This document shows positions 1 through 6,218 of a DNA stretch of 6,218 bases, piece after piece. The notes beneath the pieces are model-generated. The model was not told where the DNA came from and searched no databases. It saw only the letters and a program-made list of their open reading frames with translations. Location: positions 1-6,218 of the forward strand of contig CAYSXI010000247.1 in NCBI GenBank assembly GCA_964434955.1. Direction: 5' to 3'. A program made the position numbers and the translations under genes. Numbering within the stretch: position 1 is the stretch's first letter; each line of letters opens with the position of its first letter. The DNA comes from JANQLU01 sp964434955 (GTDB lineage Bacteria; Planctomycetota; Planctomycetia; Pirellulales; Pirellulaceae).

Positions 1-734
1 GACGCGTGGTAGTTTGGGACGAGATTTTTGATCATGTCATCATCTGTGGCTGGACATCGAAAACCGAAATCATCATTCGCGAGTTCCGCGCCAACAAAAT
101 GTATCTGCAAACACCGATCGTGATCATTTCGCACGTTGAAATGGATACGTCCGGAATTGCTCCCGACATTCGAGATCACGTCATCTTTGTGAATGACGAT
201 TTCACCCGAGTAAGCGCGCTCGAACGGGCCCGAGTCGCTCGGGCAAAGACATGCATTATTCTTGCGGACACAACCGGCGGTCGAACCGAGCAAGACGCCG
301 ACGCTCGAACGATCCTGGCCGCGCTTACCGTGGAAAAGATCAGTCCTCGTGTGCAGACCAGCGCGGAATTGCTGCATCGGACTTACGGAACCCATCTCGA
401 CCTTGGACAGGTCAATAGCTATGTCGTTAGTGGCGAGTATGGAGCTTATATGCTGGCTCAAGAAGCGATGGATCGTGGATCCATGGGGGTGATCGACGAA
501 CTGTTGACTTGTCAAAGAGGAAACGAGTTTTACCGCTACGAAATCCTGGAAAGATGGATCGGCCTTACTTTCCAGGAACTCCTGGTAAACATGAAAAACG
601 AATATGACGCGATTCTGGTCGGGGTGCATCCGGTTGGAGGCGAAGTTGTGGTCAACCCAACCGACTACACATTCAAAAAAGGCGATCAAATCGTAGCGAT
701 TTCAGAAGAATTGCTCGAACTTAAGGCGGTCTGA
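1..734 (+). CDS. RCK-domain potassium channel or K+-transport protein, 5' partial
   Basis: This is the cytoplasmic regulatory part of a K+ channel or transporter. RCK domains bind nucleotides or ions and gate K+ flow through an attached pore. The frame is open to the left edge, and the GTG at position 6 starts almost directly at the Rossmann strand, so it is probably an internal valine and not the true start. Numbering from that GTG, the RCK_N domain spans about residues 8-125. It opens with HVIICGWTSKTE, a variant nucleotide-binding loop very like the HVVICGWSEST loop of the channel MthK, and continues with DDFTRVSALERARV, which matches MthK's DPTRVSDLEKANV. RTEQDADARTILAA and a SGEY motif follow. 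The RCK_C (TrkA-C) domain spans about 165-240 and ends in the typical DYTFKKGDQIVAI. Transmembrane helices and a selectivity filter would lie upstream, outside the window. The family call is firm. Channel (MthK/Kch type) is more likely than a stand-alone TrkA/KtrA subunit, but this cannot be decided here. Confidence 0.88.
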   Translation, partial: RVVVWDEIFDHVIICGWTSKTEIIIREFRANKMYLQTPIVIISHVEMDTSGIAPDIRDHVIFVNDDFTRVSALERARVARAKTCIILADTTGGRTEQDADARTILAALTVEKISPRVQTSAELLHRTYGTHLDLGQVNSYVVSGEYGAYMLAQEAMDRGSMGVIDELLTCQRGNEFYRYEILERWIGLTFQELLVNMKNEYDAILVGVHPVGGEVVVNPTDYTFKKGDQIVAISEELLELKAV

Positions 735-896
735 AAAATTCTTTGAATTGAACTTGCCTGATAGGCTGGACGTTTTGCGATCGGTTGTCTCATCCAGCGA
801 AAACGTGGTTCTTGGTCTTGGGTTGTCGCTGGTTTTCAAGCGAGTTGTGCTTTACAATCGAGCCAACGATCCCGGAACGTTGTCGTTGGTAGCTCT
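735..896. other. Intergenic spacer with small inverted repeats; no clear promoter or terminator
   Basis: This 162-base gap separates the RCK gene from the esterase. It holds a short AT-rich palindrome just after the stop (AATTC-TTT-GAATT, 737-749) and a bulged inverted repeat, CGTTTTGCG at 771-779 against CGAAAACG at 798-805. Neither is followed by a T-run, so neither looks like a standard intrinsic terminator. A TACAAT at 853-858 resembles a -10 box, but nothing convincing lies 16-18 bases upstream; the nearest TTGTCG (823-828) is 24 bases away. A promoter for the esterase is plausible here because the gap is the longest in the window, but the sequence does not show it clearly. Confidence 0.25.
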
Positions 897-962
897 ATGA
901 ATTTAAAAACAATCATGGCTGCGGCCATCGGATGGTTCGCCGTCTGTGCCGTTGGCCTCGCA
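897..962 (+). other. Predicted signal peptide of the esterase
   Basis: Residues 1-22 have a short positive start (MNLKT), a hydrophobic stretch of about 16 residues, and small residues Gly20 and Ala22 at the -3 and -1 positions before Asp23. This fits Sec export and type I signal peptidase cleavage. There is no lipobox cysteine after the core (the Cys17 lies inside it), so a lipoprotein is unlikely. Confidence 0.75.
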
Positions 963-2336
963 GATATTAGTTTGCCCAAAATTTTCTCTGACCACATGGT
1001 GCTTCAGGATGCTGACACTATTCTTATTTGGGGCAAGAGTGACGGCCAAGAAGAACTAAACGTCAAGTTGGGAGAAAGTTCAGCCAAGGTGGTTGCGGAT
1101 GCGGAAGGCGCGTGGACCGCGAAACTTGCGCGGCCCAAAGGCAACGGGCCCTTTGAACTTGAGGTCGCCGGGAAAACCTCCAAGGTCGTTTTGACAGACG
1201 TGATGATCGGTCAGGTTTGGTTATGCAGCGGTCAGTCCAACATGGAGTGGTCGCTTAAGCAATCCGAGAATCCTGATGAAGAAATCAAAGGTTCGACCAA
1301 CGGCAAGATTCGCTTATTCAAAATTCAACGACACGCAATCGATCACCCGCTATCGGACTTTGAAAAGAAAGTGAGTTGGGAACTTTGTGATCCCAAGTCG
1401 TCGACAGGGTTCTCAGCGGTTGCCTACTATTTCGGAAAGAAGCTGCAGAAGGAACTGAAATGTCCGGTTGGCTTGATTCAATCGGCTTGGGGCGGAACGC
1501 CTGCCGAGTCATGGGCCGATCGAAAGGACATGGAGGCCGTCGGAGCGCTAAAGCCACTTTTGGAACACTGGGACGGTCGAACCAAAGATATTCAGAGTCC
1601 GCACCGTCCTGCAAATTTGTACAACGGGATGATTGCGCCGCTGGCCCCCTACCGATTCCGTGGGGCGATCTGGTACCAGGGAGAATCGAATGTGGGTCGA
1701 GGTAGCCAGTATGCGACCCTATTCCCAACCATGATCCAAAGTTGGCGAAAGAAGTTTCAGAACGATGATTTCCCCTTCTATTTCGTCAATCTGGCGCCCT
1801 ATCGATATTCGCGATCGCAGCCGGATGCGCTTCCTGAAGTCTGGGATGCTCAAAACCGGACCCTTAGCTTGAAGAACACTGGGATGGTCGTGATCTCAGA
1901 CATTGGGAATACGGCGGACATTCATCCCCGCAATAAGAAGGGCGTCGGCGAACGCCTGGCTCTTTGGGCACTCGCCAGGGACTACGGCAAAAAAGACATT
2001 GTCTATTCCGGGCCGTTTTTTGAAAAAATGGAAATTGAAAACGACAAAATTCGGATTAGATTCAAGCATGTTGGAAGTGGCCTGGTATCCAAGGATGGTA
2101 AGGAACTCAATGAGTTTCTGATCGCAGGCGCCGACAAAAAGTTTGTTCCCGCGAAGGCGGTCATTGATGGCGAAACGGTCGTTGTTTCTGCGGAAGGAAT
2201 CGAACGACCAGTTGCGGTTCGCTTTTGCTGGAAAGATACGGCGACTCCGAACCTCTTCAACAAGGAAGGGCTCCCCGCCGCCCCATTCCGGACGGACGAT
2301 TTTGAACTCAAATCGGCCGACAAACATTTCAAGTAA
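897..2336 (+). CDS. Sialate O-acetylesterase family protein (SASA/SGNH hydrolase), secreted
   Basis: This 479-residue exported esterase belongs to the family that removes O-acetyl groups from sialic acids or other acetylated glycans. Residues 1-22 look like a signal peptide: a lysine-bearing start, a hydrophobic core from IMAAAIGWF to AVGLA, and likely cleavage after Ala22. A beta-rich N-terminal domain follows (SDHMVLQ near 31-37, typical of the family). The catalytic domain carries the Ser block SGQSNMEW (111-118, nucleophile probably Ser114), WGGTPAESW (198-206), IWYQGESN (258-265) and DIHPRNKKGVGERLA (341-355), with catalytic His343 and Asp341 close by. A C-terminal beta domain runs from about 365 to 460. 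All blocks are intact. ATG 897 is chosen because it sits directly before the signal peptide; ribosome-binding sequence ahead of it is weak. True substrate is unknown. In environmental bacteria such proteins may act on acetylated polysaccharides such as xylan or algal glycans and not only sialic acid. Confidence 0.92.
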   Translation: MNLKTIMAAAIGWFAVCAVGLADISLPKIFSDHMVLQDADTILIWGKSDGQEELNVKLGESSAKVVADAEGAWTAKLARPKGNGPFELEVAGKTSKVVLTDVMIGQVWLCSGQSNMEWSLKQSENPDEEIKGSTNGKIRLFKIQRHAIDHPLSDFEKKVSWELCDPKSSTGFSAVAYYFGKKLQKELKCPVGLIQSAWGGTPAESWADRKDMEAVGALKPLLEHWDGRTKDIQSPHRPANLYNGMIAPLAPYRFRGAIWYQGESNVGRGSQYATLFPTMIQSWRKKFQNDDFPFYFVNLAPYRYSRSQPDALPEVWDAQNRTLSLKNTGMVVISDIGNTADIHPRNKKGVGERLALWALARDYGKKDIVYSGPFFEKMEIENDKIRIRFKHVGSGLVSKDGKELNEFLIAGADKKFVPAKAVIDGETVVVSAEGIERPVAVRFCWKDTATPNLFNKEGLPAAPFRTDDFELKSADKHFK

Positions 2337-2363
2337 TTTGCATCTTCAAATTCAATTGCTCCC

Positions 2364-3887
2364 ATGTCTACAAACGACCCCACTGATAGCAGCCAAACTG
2401 CGCCCGCACCGGAAAATGTCGAACAACCTGCCGACGCCGCTTCGAACACAACGGCACCCGAAGTGGCACCCGAAACGGCCGCTGAGGATAGTGCTTCAAC
2501 GAAATCAGCTGAGAAGATCCTGATCGGTTCGCAGCGGGATGTCGCAGACAAGTCGCTTTCGCCAGCGCGGCCCAAGGCGGTCCAAGCGGCAAAAGCAACG
2601 CCGGTCATGCTGGGAGACCAGCCCCAGTCGGAACCGGAGCCAGAACCGGAAGCCGAAATCAATTCGATGGCCGGACTGTCTGGAGATCTTGAAAAAGAGA
2701 TTGAAGACGCCCTTGGTGAGATGTCCATCGACCAGCTAATTGCGTCCGATGGCGCCGACACAGAAATCGCGATCGACTCCAGGATCAAGGCCGTCATCAG
2801 TGAGGTTCATAAAGACAATGTCTTGTTTTCGCTCAAAGGATCCGCCGTCGGGCATGCATCCTTACGGCAATTCAAGAAACCACCAAAGGCCGGCGATAGT
2901 TTTGAGATTATCGTTCGCTCCCACAATGAAGAAGAAGGGATTTACGAGGTTTCGATCCCCGGGGCGTCGGTGGATGTGGCCGACTGGTCAGATTTGACCG
3001 AAGGAGCGGTGATCGAAGCGAAGGTTACGGGTTCCAACACAGGTGGCCTGGAAGCGACGGTCAACAACATTCGAGCCTTTATCCCCGCCAGCCAGATTGA
3101 GATTTTCCGCGTTGAAAATTTTGGTGACTACGTCAACCAAAAACTCCAATGCGTTGTAACGGAAGTTAAGCCGGAAAAGAAACGCTTGGTGCTAAGTCGA
3201 CGCGCCCTTTTAGAACGCGAAAAAGAAGCCAAGCGAAAAGAGTTGATCCAGGAGATTTCAGCGGGTGATACGCGTGACGGTTTGGTCACCAAGATCATGG
3301 ACTTTGGAGCCTTCGTGGACGTCGGCGGAATCGAAGGCCTTTGCCATATCAGCAAACTGGCCTGGGAGCGTGTGAAACACCCGAGCGAAGTCGTCAAAGA
3401 AGGTCAGAACATCACCGTCAAGATTGAATCGATCGATCCCGTTTCCGGGAAGATGTCCCTTTCCTACCGGGATACCTTGGAGGATCCCTGGAAAAACGTT
3501 CACGGAAAGTACCCGGTCAATTCCCTGGTCAACGGCACGGTATCTCGGATCGCCCAATTCGGAGCTTTTGTGAAATTGGAGCCAGGTGTTGAAGGGCTGA
3601 TTCACATTTCAGAATTGGCCCATCATCGAGTTTTTGCCGTAAAAAACATTGTCAAAGAAGGCGATACGGTCGAAGTAAAAGTACTTTCGATCGACGAAGA
3701 CGCACAGAAAATGTCCCTGTCACTGAAAGCCACGCAGGCCAAACCCGAGAAAAAGAAAGACGACAAGCCGGAAGAAGAGACGGGAGACGAACCAGCCCGC
3801 GATTTGGCGGTCGCAAAATCGGACAAACCTTTGAAGGGTGGTAAGGATCGCCCCTCGGGTGGCGAACAATTTGGATTGAATTGGTAG
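2364..3887 (+). CDS. rpsA: S1 RNA-binding domain protein, ribosomal protein S1-like (four S1 domains)
   Basis: This 507-residue protein most likely binds mRNA on the 30S subunit during translation initiation. Residues 1 to about 105 are Ala/Pro/Glu-rich and probably disordered, with an EPEPEPEAE stretch at 90-98. A short helical segment follows (LEKEIEDALGEMSIDQLI, 109-126). Four S1 (OB-fold) units come next: about 137-200 (divergent), 210-281 (with NTGGLEATVNNIRAFIPASQ, the Gly-Gly-Leu pattern of true S1 proteins), 300-370 (FGAFVDVGGIEGLCHIS) and 385-456 (FGAFVKLEPGVEGLIHIS). The last two are the clearest and each ends in a KMSLS motif. A charged Lys/Glu tail closes with FGLNW. E. coli S1 has six domains in 557 residues; four-domain S1-like proteins such as YpfD exist in Firmicutes. 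The ATG has no visible Shine-Dalgarno. S1 family is certain; whether it is the sole ribosomal S1 or a paralogue cannot be told here, so the symbol is tentative. Confidence 0.88.
   Translation: MSTNDPTDSSQTAPAPENVEQPADAASNTTAPEVAPETAAEDSASTKSAEKILIGSQRDVADKSLSPARPKAVQAAKATPVMLGDQPQSEPEPEPEAEINSMAGLSGDLEKEIEDALGEMSIDQLIASDGADTEIAIDSRIKAVISEVHKDNVLFSLKGSAVGHASLRQFKKPPKAGDSFEIIVRSHNEEEGIYEVSIPGASVDVADWSDLTEGAVIEAKVTGSNTGGLEATVNNIRAFIPASQIEIFRVENFGDYVNQKLQCVVTEVKPEKKRLVLSRRALLEREKEAKRKELIQEISAGDTRDGLVTKIMDFGAFVDVGGIEGLCHISKLAWERVKHPSEVVKEGQNITVKIESIDPVSGKMSLSYRDTLEDPWKNVHGKYPVNSLVNGTVSRIAQFGAFVKLEPGVEGLIHISELAHHRVFAVKNIVKEGDTVEVKVLSIDEDAQKMSLSLKATQAKPEKKKDDKPEEETGDEPARDLAVAKSDKPLKGGKDRPSGGEQFGLNW
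3261..3731 (+). repeat. Tandem S1 domains 3 and 4 within the S1-like gene
   Basis: Two adjacent homologous protein units lie at residues about 300-370 (3261-3473) and 385-456 (3516-3731). They share the order G-x-V-x-x-I, FGAFV, EGL-HIS-LA, VVKEG or IVKEG, SID and KMSLS. The similarity is at protein level; the DNA has diverged, so this is an old domain duplication and not a recent repeat. Confidence 0.85.
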
Positions 3888-3916
3888 GTTGAGCTTGCAG
3901 GTCACATTGAAACATC

Positions 3917-3953
3917 GAGCGGCTGACCGAATCGCTTGGTGTCTTCGCCGCTC
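3917..3953 (+). other. Potential RNA hairpin between the S1 gene and pyrD
   Basis: GAGCGGC (3917-3923) pairs with GCCGCTC (3947-3953). Inside it ACCGA (3926-3930) can pair with TTGGT (3936-3940) around a five-base loop, allowing one G-T pair. No T-run follows, so it is not a standard terminator. It lies about 27 bases before the favoured pyrD ATG and covers the alternative TTG start at 3936. It could be a processing site, a weak attenuator or chance; no function is assigned. Confidence 0.3.
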
Positions 3954-3980
3954 ACTTCGTTGCAATGGATGGATTCGATA

Positions 3981-5084
3981 ATGATCTGGCAGCTTGCCAA
4001 GCCACTGTTCTTTTCTTTTCCAGCCGAACCGGCCCACTATGCGGCCATGGGCATGTTTCGATTGGGAACTTTTGGCCCCTTTCGGTCTCTGTTGGAGGGG
4101 ATGTGTCGAGTTGAAAACGAACGTTTGAAATGTTCGGTTGCTGGAATCGAATTTCCCAACCCGGTAGGACTTGCTGCCGGATTCGATAAAGATGCCCGCT
4201 GGTTCAATCAGCTTTCAGCGCTGGGGTTCGGGCATGTTGAGATCGGCACTTTGACCGCACTTCCTCAGCCGGGAAACCCCAAGCCCCGGCTGTTTCGATT
4301 GCCTACGGACGAAGCCCTCGTTAATCGCATGGGCTTTAACAACTCGGGCAGTAAGCCGGCTGCGGAACGATTGGCCCGTACAAAAATCGATCCAATTCTT
4401 GGGATCAACATTGGTAAATCCAAAGTGACGCCCTTGGAGAACGCGCTCGACGATTACTTGGCGAGTCTTCGGGCTGTTTATCCTTTTGCGCGATACATCA
4501 CCATCAACGTGAGCTCGCCCAACACGCCCGGGCTTCGCAAGCTTCAAAATCGCGATGAGTTGTTGGGGCTTGTGTCCGAATTGGTTGCCGAATCGACACG
4601 CCTGGCGAGCCAGGCGAATTCCGGTGATCGGCCAAAACCCGTATTTTTGAAAATTGCGCCCGATCTGAATGACGAACAGATTTCGGATGTCGTTGAGATT
4701 TGCCTGGCCAGTGATGTTTCGGCAATCATTGCCACCAATACGACCATCAGCCGCGAAGGGCTGAAAACGAAAAGTGAAAAGGTGAAAGCCCTCGGTGACG
4801 GGGGACTCTCCGGAGGGCCGTTGACCCCCCGCAGCCGAGAAGTCGTCGCGAGTTTGTACCGGCATTTGCGCGGTCGAATCCCGATCATCGGGGTGGGCGG
4901 TATCATGCGGCCTGAGGATGCTTGGGAAATGATTGCCGCGGGCGCAAATCTGGTGCAAGTTTATACCGGATTCGTCTATGGCGGCCCGTTTTTCGTCAGA
5001 AATATCAACCGCTATCTGCAAGAGCGGCTTGAAAAAGAGCAGATCGAATCGATCAGTGACGTCGTCGGATCCGGCATCAAATAA
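3981..5084 (+). CDS. pyrD: Dihydroorotate dehydrogenase (quinone), class 2
   Basis: PyrD oxidises dihydroorotate to orotate, the fourth step of UMP synthesis, and passes electrons through FMN to membrane quinone. From ATG 3981 the protein has 367 residues (E. coli 336). The start MIWQLAKPLFFSFPAEPAHYAA lines up with the E. coli start [21 protein letters not shown], the membrane-associated helices unique to class 2. FMN and substrate motifs are all present: AAGFDKDA (65-72, Lys70), NRMGFNN (115-121), GINIGKSK (141-148), INVSSPNTPGLR (175-186, catalytic base Ser179, matching Ser175 of E. coli), FLKIAPDL (222-229), IIATNTT (249-255), GGLSGGPL (274-281), IPIIGVGGI (300-308) and QVYTGFVYGGP (326-336). 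The serine base distinguishes it from class 1, which uses cysteine. The frame stays open upstream to a TTG at 3936, which would add 15 unmatched residues; a GGATGG at 3967-3972 sits eight bases before the preferred ATG. Confidence 0.95.
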   Translation: MIWQLAKPLFFSFPAEPAHYAAMGMFRLGTFGPFRSLLEGMCRVENERLKCSVAGIEFPNPVGLAAGFDKDARWFNQLSALGFGHVEIGTLTALPQPGNPKPRLFRLPTDEALVNRMGFNNSGSKPAAERLARTKIDPILGINIGKSKVTPLENALDDYLASLRAVYPFARYITINVSSPNTPGLRKLQNRDELLGLVSELVAESTRLASQANSGDRPKPVFLKIAPDLNDEQISDVVEICLASDVSAIIATNTTISREGLKTKSEKVKALGDGGLSGGPLTPRSREVVASLYRHLRGRIPIIGVGGIMRPEDAWEMIAAGANLVQVYTGFVYGGPFFVRNINRYLQERLEKEQIESISDVVGSGIK

Positions 5085-5223
5085 CTGCCTGATTTAGAAA
5101 CGGTACCCAGGCAAGAAATCTATCCAATTACGCCATAGCTGATTTGGCGGAGCAGAGTTAAATTGGAAGATTCGCAACAGTTCCCGGTTGCCCCCGGAAT
5201 TTTGATACCGACTAGAGTGTGCA
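5085..5223. other. Intergenic spacer pyrD-putA with two short inverted repeats
   Basis: Two bases into this gap, TGCCTG (5086-5091, overlapping none of the stop codon) can pair with CAGGCA (5108-5113) around a 16-base loop that contains the palindrome GGTACC. A second small stem is CGCCA (5131-5135) with TGGCG (5145-5149). Neither has a T-run after it. They could help end pyrD transcription or stabilise its mRNA, but the stems are short. No good -35/-10 pair for putA is visible. Confidence 0.25.
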
Positions 5224-6218
5224 ATGGATCAAACGATCGACATCAAAACGGAATTGGCCGAGCTCCCCCAGCAAGCGGTTGAGCTGGCGGCCGACCTGTT
5301 GAACTCTTCCCGTGAAAATGAGTCGAAGCTCGAACGCTCCCGTTCCGAGTTGATGGCTCGAATGATGGATGATGAGTCGGGGAAGAAATTTACGATTGCG
5401 ATGGCGGACCAGGTCTTGAGGATGCACCGTCCGGCCCGTGCGGCGCTTCGAATGGACAGCCTCGTCGAAGAATACGGGGTGCCAAAATATTTCAAGCCAA
5501 TTGATCGTTTCGCACTTTGGGCGGGCAACCTGGTTGCGAAGCTATTTCCCGGTTTTGTGATTCCGTTTGTCAAAAAGAAAGTCCGCAGCGATTCCGACCA
5601 TGTGATCGTTAGCGCCGAATCGGACGCCTTCAAGAAGTACCTGGATGAGCGCCGGAATGATGAGATTCGAATCAACTTCAATCAATTGGGCGAAGCGGTC
5701 CTCGGTGACAAGGAAGCGGATCGAAGGCTGAACGAATATCTCAATCGCCTCAAGTCACCCGGGATCGACTACTGCAGCGTCAAGCTGTCAGCGATCGTCA
5801 GTCAAATCAGCTTGACGGGTTACGAACACACGAAGGACGAAATCAAGAAAAAATTGCGACTTGTTTACCGCGCTGCGATGGGGTCACCGGTTAACGGCAA
5901 GCCAAAATTCGTCAACCTTGATATGGAAGAGTATCGCGATCTTCATCTGACGGTTGATATCTTCAAAGAGGTGCTTCTCGAGGAAGAGTTTCAATCGCTT
6001 GAGGCCGGGATCGTTTTACAGGCCTATCTCCCGGATTCTTATCATGTCTTACTGGATCTTGCCGACTGGGCTCATAAGCGATTTGAAGCCCATGGCGCCG
6101 GGATCAAATTCCGGTTGGTGAAAGGTGCGAACCTGGCTATGGAACAAGTCGAGGCCAGTATTCAGCGTTGGGAACAGGCTCCTTATTTGACCAAGCCAGA
6201 TGTCGATGCCAACTACAA
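5224..6218 (+). CDS. putA: Proline dehydrogenase domain of PutA-type protein (probably bifunctional with P5C dehydrogenase), 3' partial
   Basis: The visible 331 residues cover the N-terminal helical region and the first part of the FAD-binding proline dehydrogenase barrel. This enzyme oxidises proline to pyrroline-5-carboxylate and feeds electrons to quinone; in PutA a C-terminal aldehyde dehydrogenase then makes glutamate. Landmarks are SVKLSAIVSQIS (185-196; Lys187 matches the lysine of E. coli SIKLSAL), FVNLDMEEYRDLHLT (229-243; Asp233 matches the acid in E. coli NIDAEE), LQAYLPDSY (265-273) and RLVKGANLAMEQVEAS (297-312). There is no ribbon-helix-helix DNA-binding start as in the E. coli trifunctional PutA, so this protein should not repress its own gene through such a domain. 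The start is well fixed: ATG 5224 is the first start after an in-frame TGA at 5203. The aldehyde dehydrogenase half is outside the window, so bifunctionality is inferred from the long N-terminal region and the YSQI/VKGANL-type motifs. Confidence 0.9.
   Translation, partial: MDQTIDIKTELAELPQQAVELAADLLNSSRENESKLERSRSELMARMMDDESGKKFTIAMADQVLRMHRPARAALRMDSLVEEYGVPKYFKPIDRFALWAGNLVAKLFPGFVIPFVKKKVRSDSDHVIVSAESDAFKKYLDERRNDEIRINFNQLGEAVLGDKEADRRLNEYLNRLKSPGIDYCSVKLSAIVSQISLTGYEHTKDEIKKKLRLVYRAAMGSPVNGKPKFVNLDMEEYRDLHLTVDIFKEVLLEEEFQSLEAGIVLQAYLPDSYHVLLDLADWAHKRFEAHGAGIKFRLVKGANLAMEQVEASIQRWEQAPYLTKPDVDANY

Noticed and set aside
737..749. AATTC-TTT-GAATT palindrome after the RCK gene as a terminator
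   Set aside because: Only five AT-rich pairs and no T-run after it; too weak for an intrinsic terminator.
853..858. TACAAT as a -10 promoter box for the esterase
   Set aside because: No acceptable -35 element at 16-18 bases spacing; a single hexamer match is expected by chance.
2003..2797. Long open frame on the - strand (264 codons), Ser/Ala-rich
   Set aside because: It lies opposite the esterase 3' end and the low-complexity start of the S1 gene. Its serine- and alanine-rich composition reflects the antisense of Glu/Ala/Pro codons, and no domain is recognisable.
4215..5021. Long open frame on the - strand (268 codons) inside pyrD
   Set aside because: Fully antisense to the conserved PyrD catalytic core; its translation shows no family motif, and pyrD is certain.
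5229..5681. Open frame on the - strand (150 codons) opposite the putA start
   Set aside because: Antisense to a clear proline dehydrogenase reading frame that continues to the window end; no recognisable motif.
1..6218. Search for tRNA/rRNA genes, CRISPR repeats, insertion sequences, transposases, phage or defence genes
   Set aside because: None seen. The five genes account for about 94% of the window, and the spacers show no direct-repeat arrays, terminal inverted repeats or tRNA-like folds.
3981..6218. pyrD and putA as a joint quinone-linked redox module
   Set aside because: Both enzymes use flavin and quinone, but a 139-base gap, different pathways and no shared regulatory signal make functional coupling speculative.

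Overview
The window holds five genes, all on the + strand and tightly packed, with no gap over 165 bases. Two are cut by the window edges. In order: (1) the cytoplasmic RCK (TrkA-N/TrkA-C) part of a potassium-channel or K+-transport protein, 5' end missing; (2) an exported sialate O-acetylesterase-family (SASA/SGNH) hydrolase; (3) a four-domain S1 RNA-binding protein resembling ribosomal protein S1; (4) pyrD, a class 2 quinone-linked dihydroorotate dehydrogenase; (5) the N-terminal part of a PutA-type proline dehydrogenase, cut at the 3' end.

The gene content suggests a free-living bacterium. Secreted sialate O-acetylesterase-like proteins are especially abundant in Planctomycetes, and GC content looks moderate, slightly above 50% by eye. 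The start sites also lack strong Shine-Dalgarno sequences. I lean towards a Pirellulales-like planctomycete, but this is an inference from style and content, with no rRNA or other marker in the window.

Layout: K+ channel RCK region 1-734; spacer 735-896 with a small inverted repeat; esterase 897-2336; a 27-base gap; S1 protein 2364-3887; spacer 3888-3980 with a hairpin; pyrD 3981-5084 (a longer version starting at a TTG at 3936 is possible but less likely); spacer 5085-5223 with two short inverted repeats; putA 5224 to the window end.

The genes do not form one pathway. They cover ion transport, glycan deacetylation, translation, pyrimidine synthesis and proline breakdown. PyrD and PutA both pass electrons from a flavin to the quinone pool, but that link is too general to argue for a joint system. 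I found no mobile element, CRISPR array, RNA gene or defence-like cassette. My reading is an ordinary housekeeping and accessory stretch, with a few second-look points on start choice, domain architecture and active-site variation.
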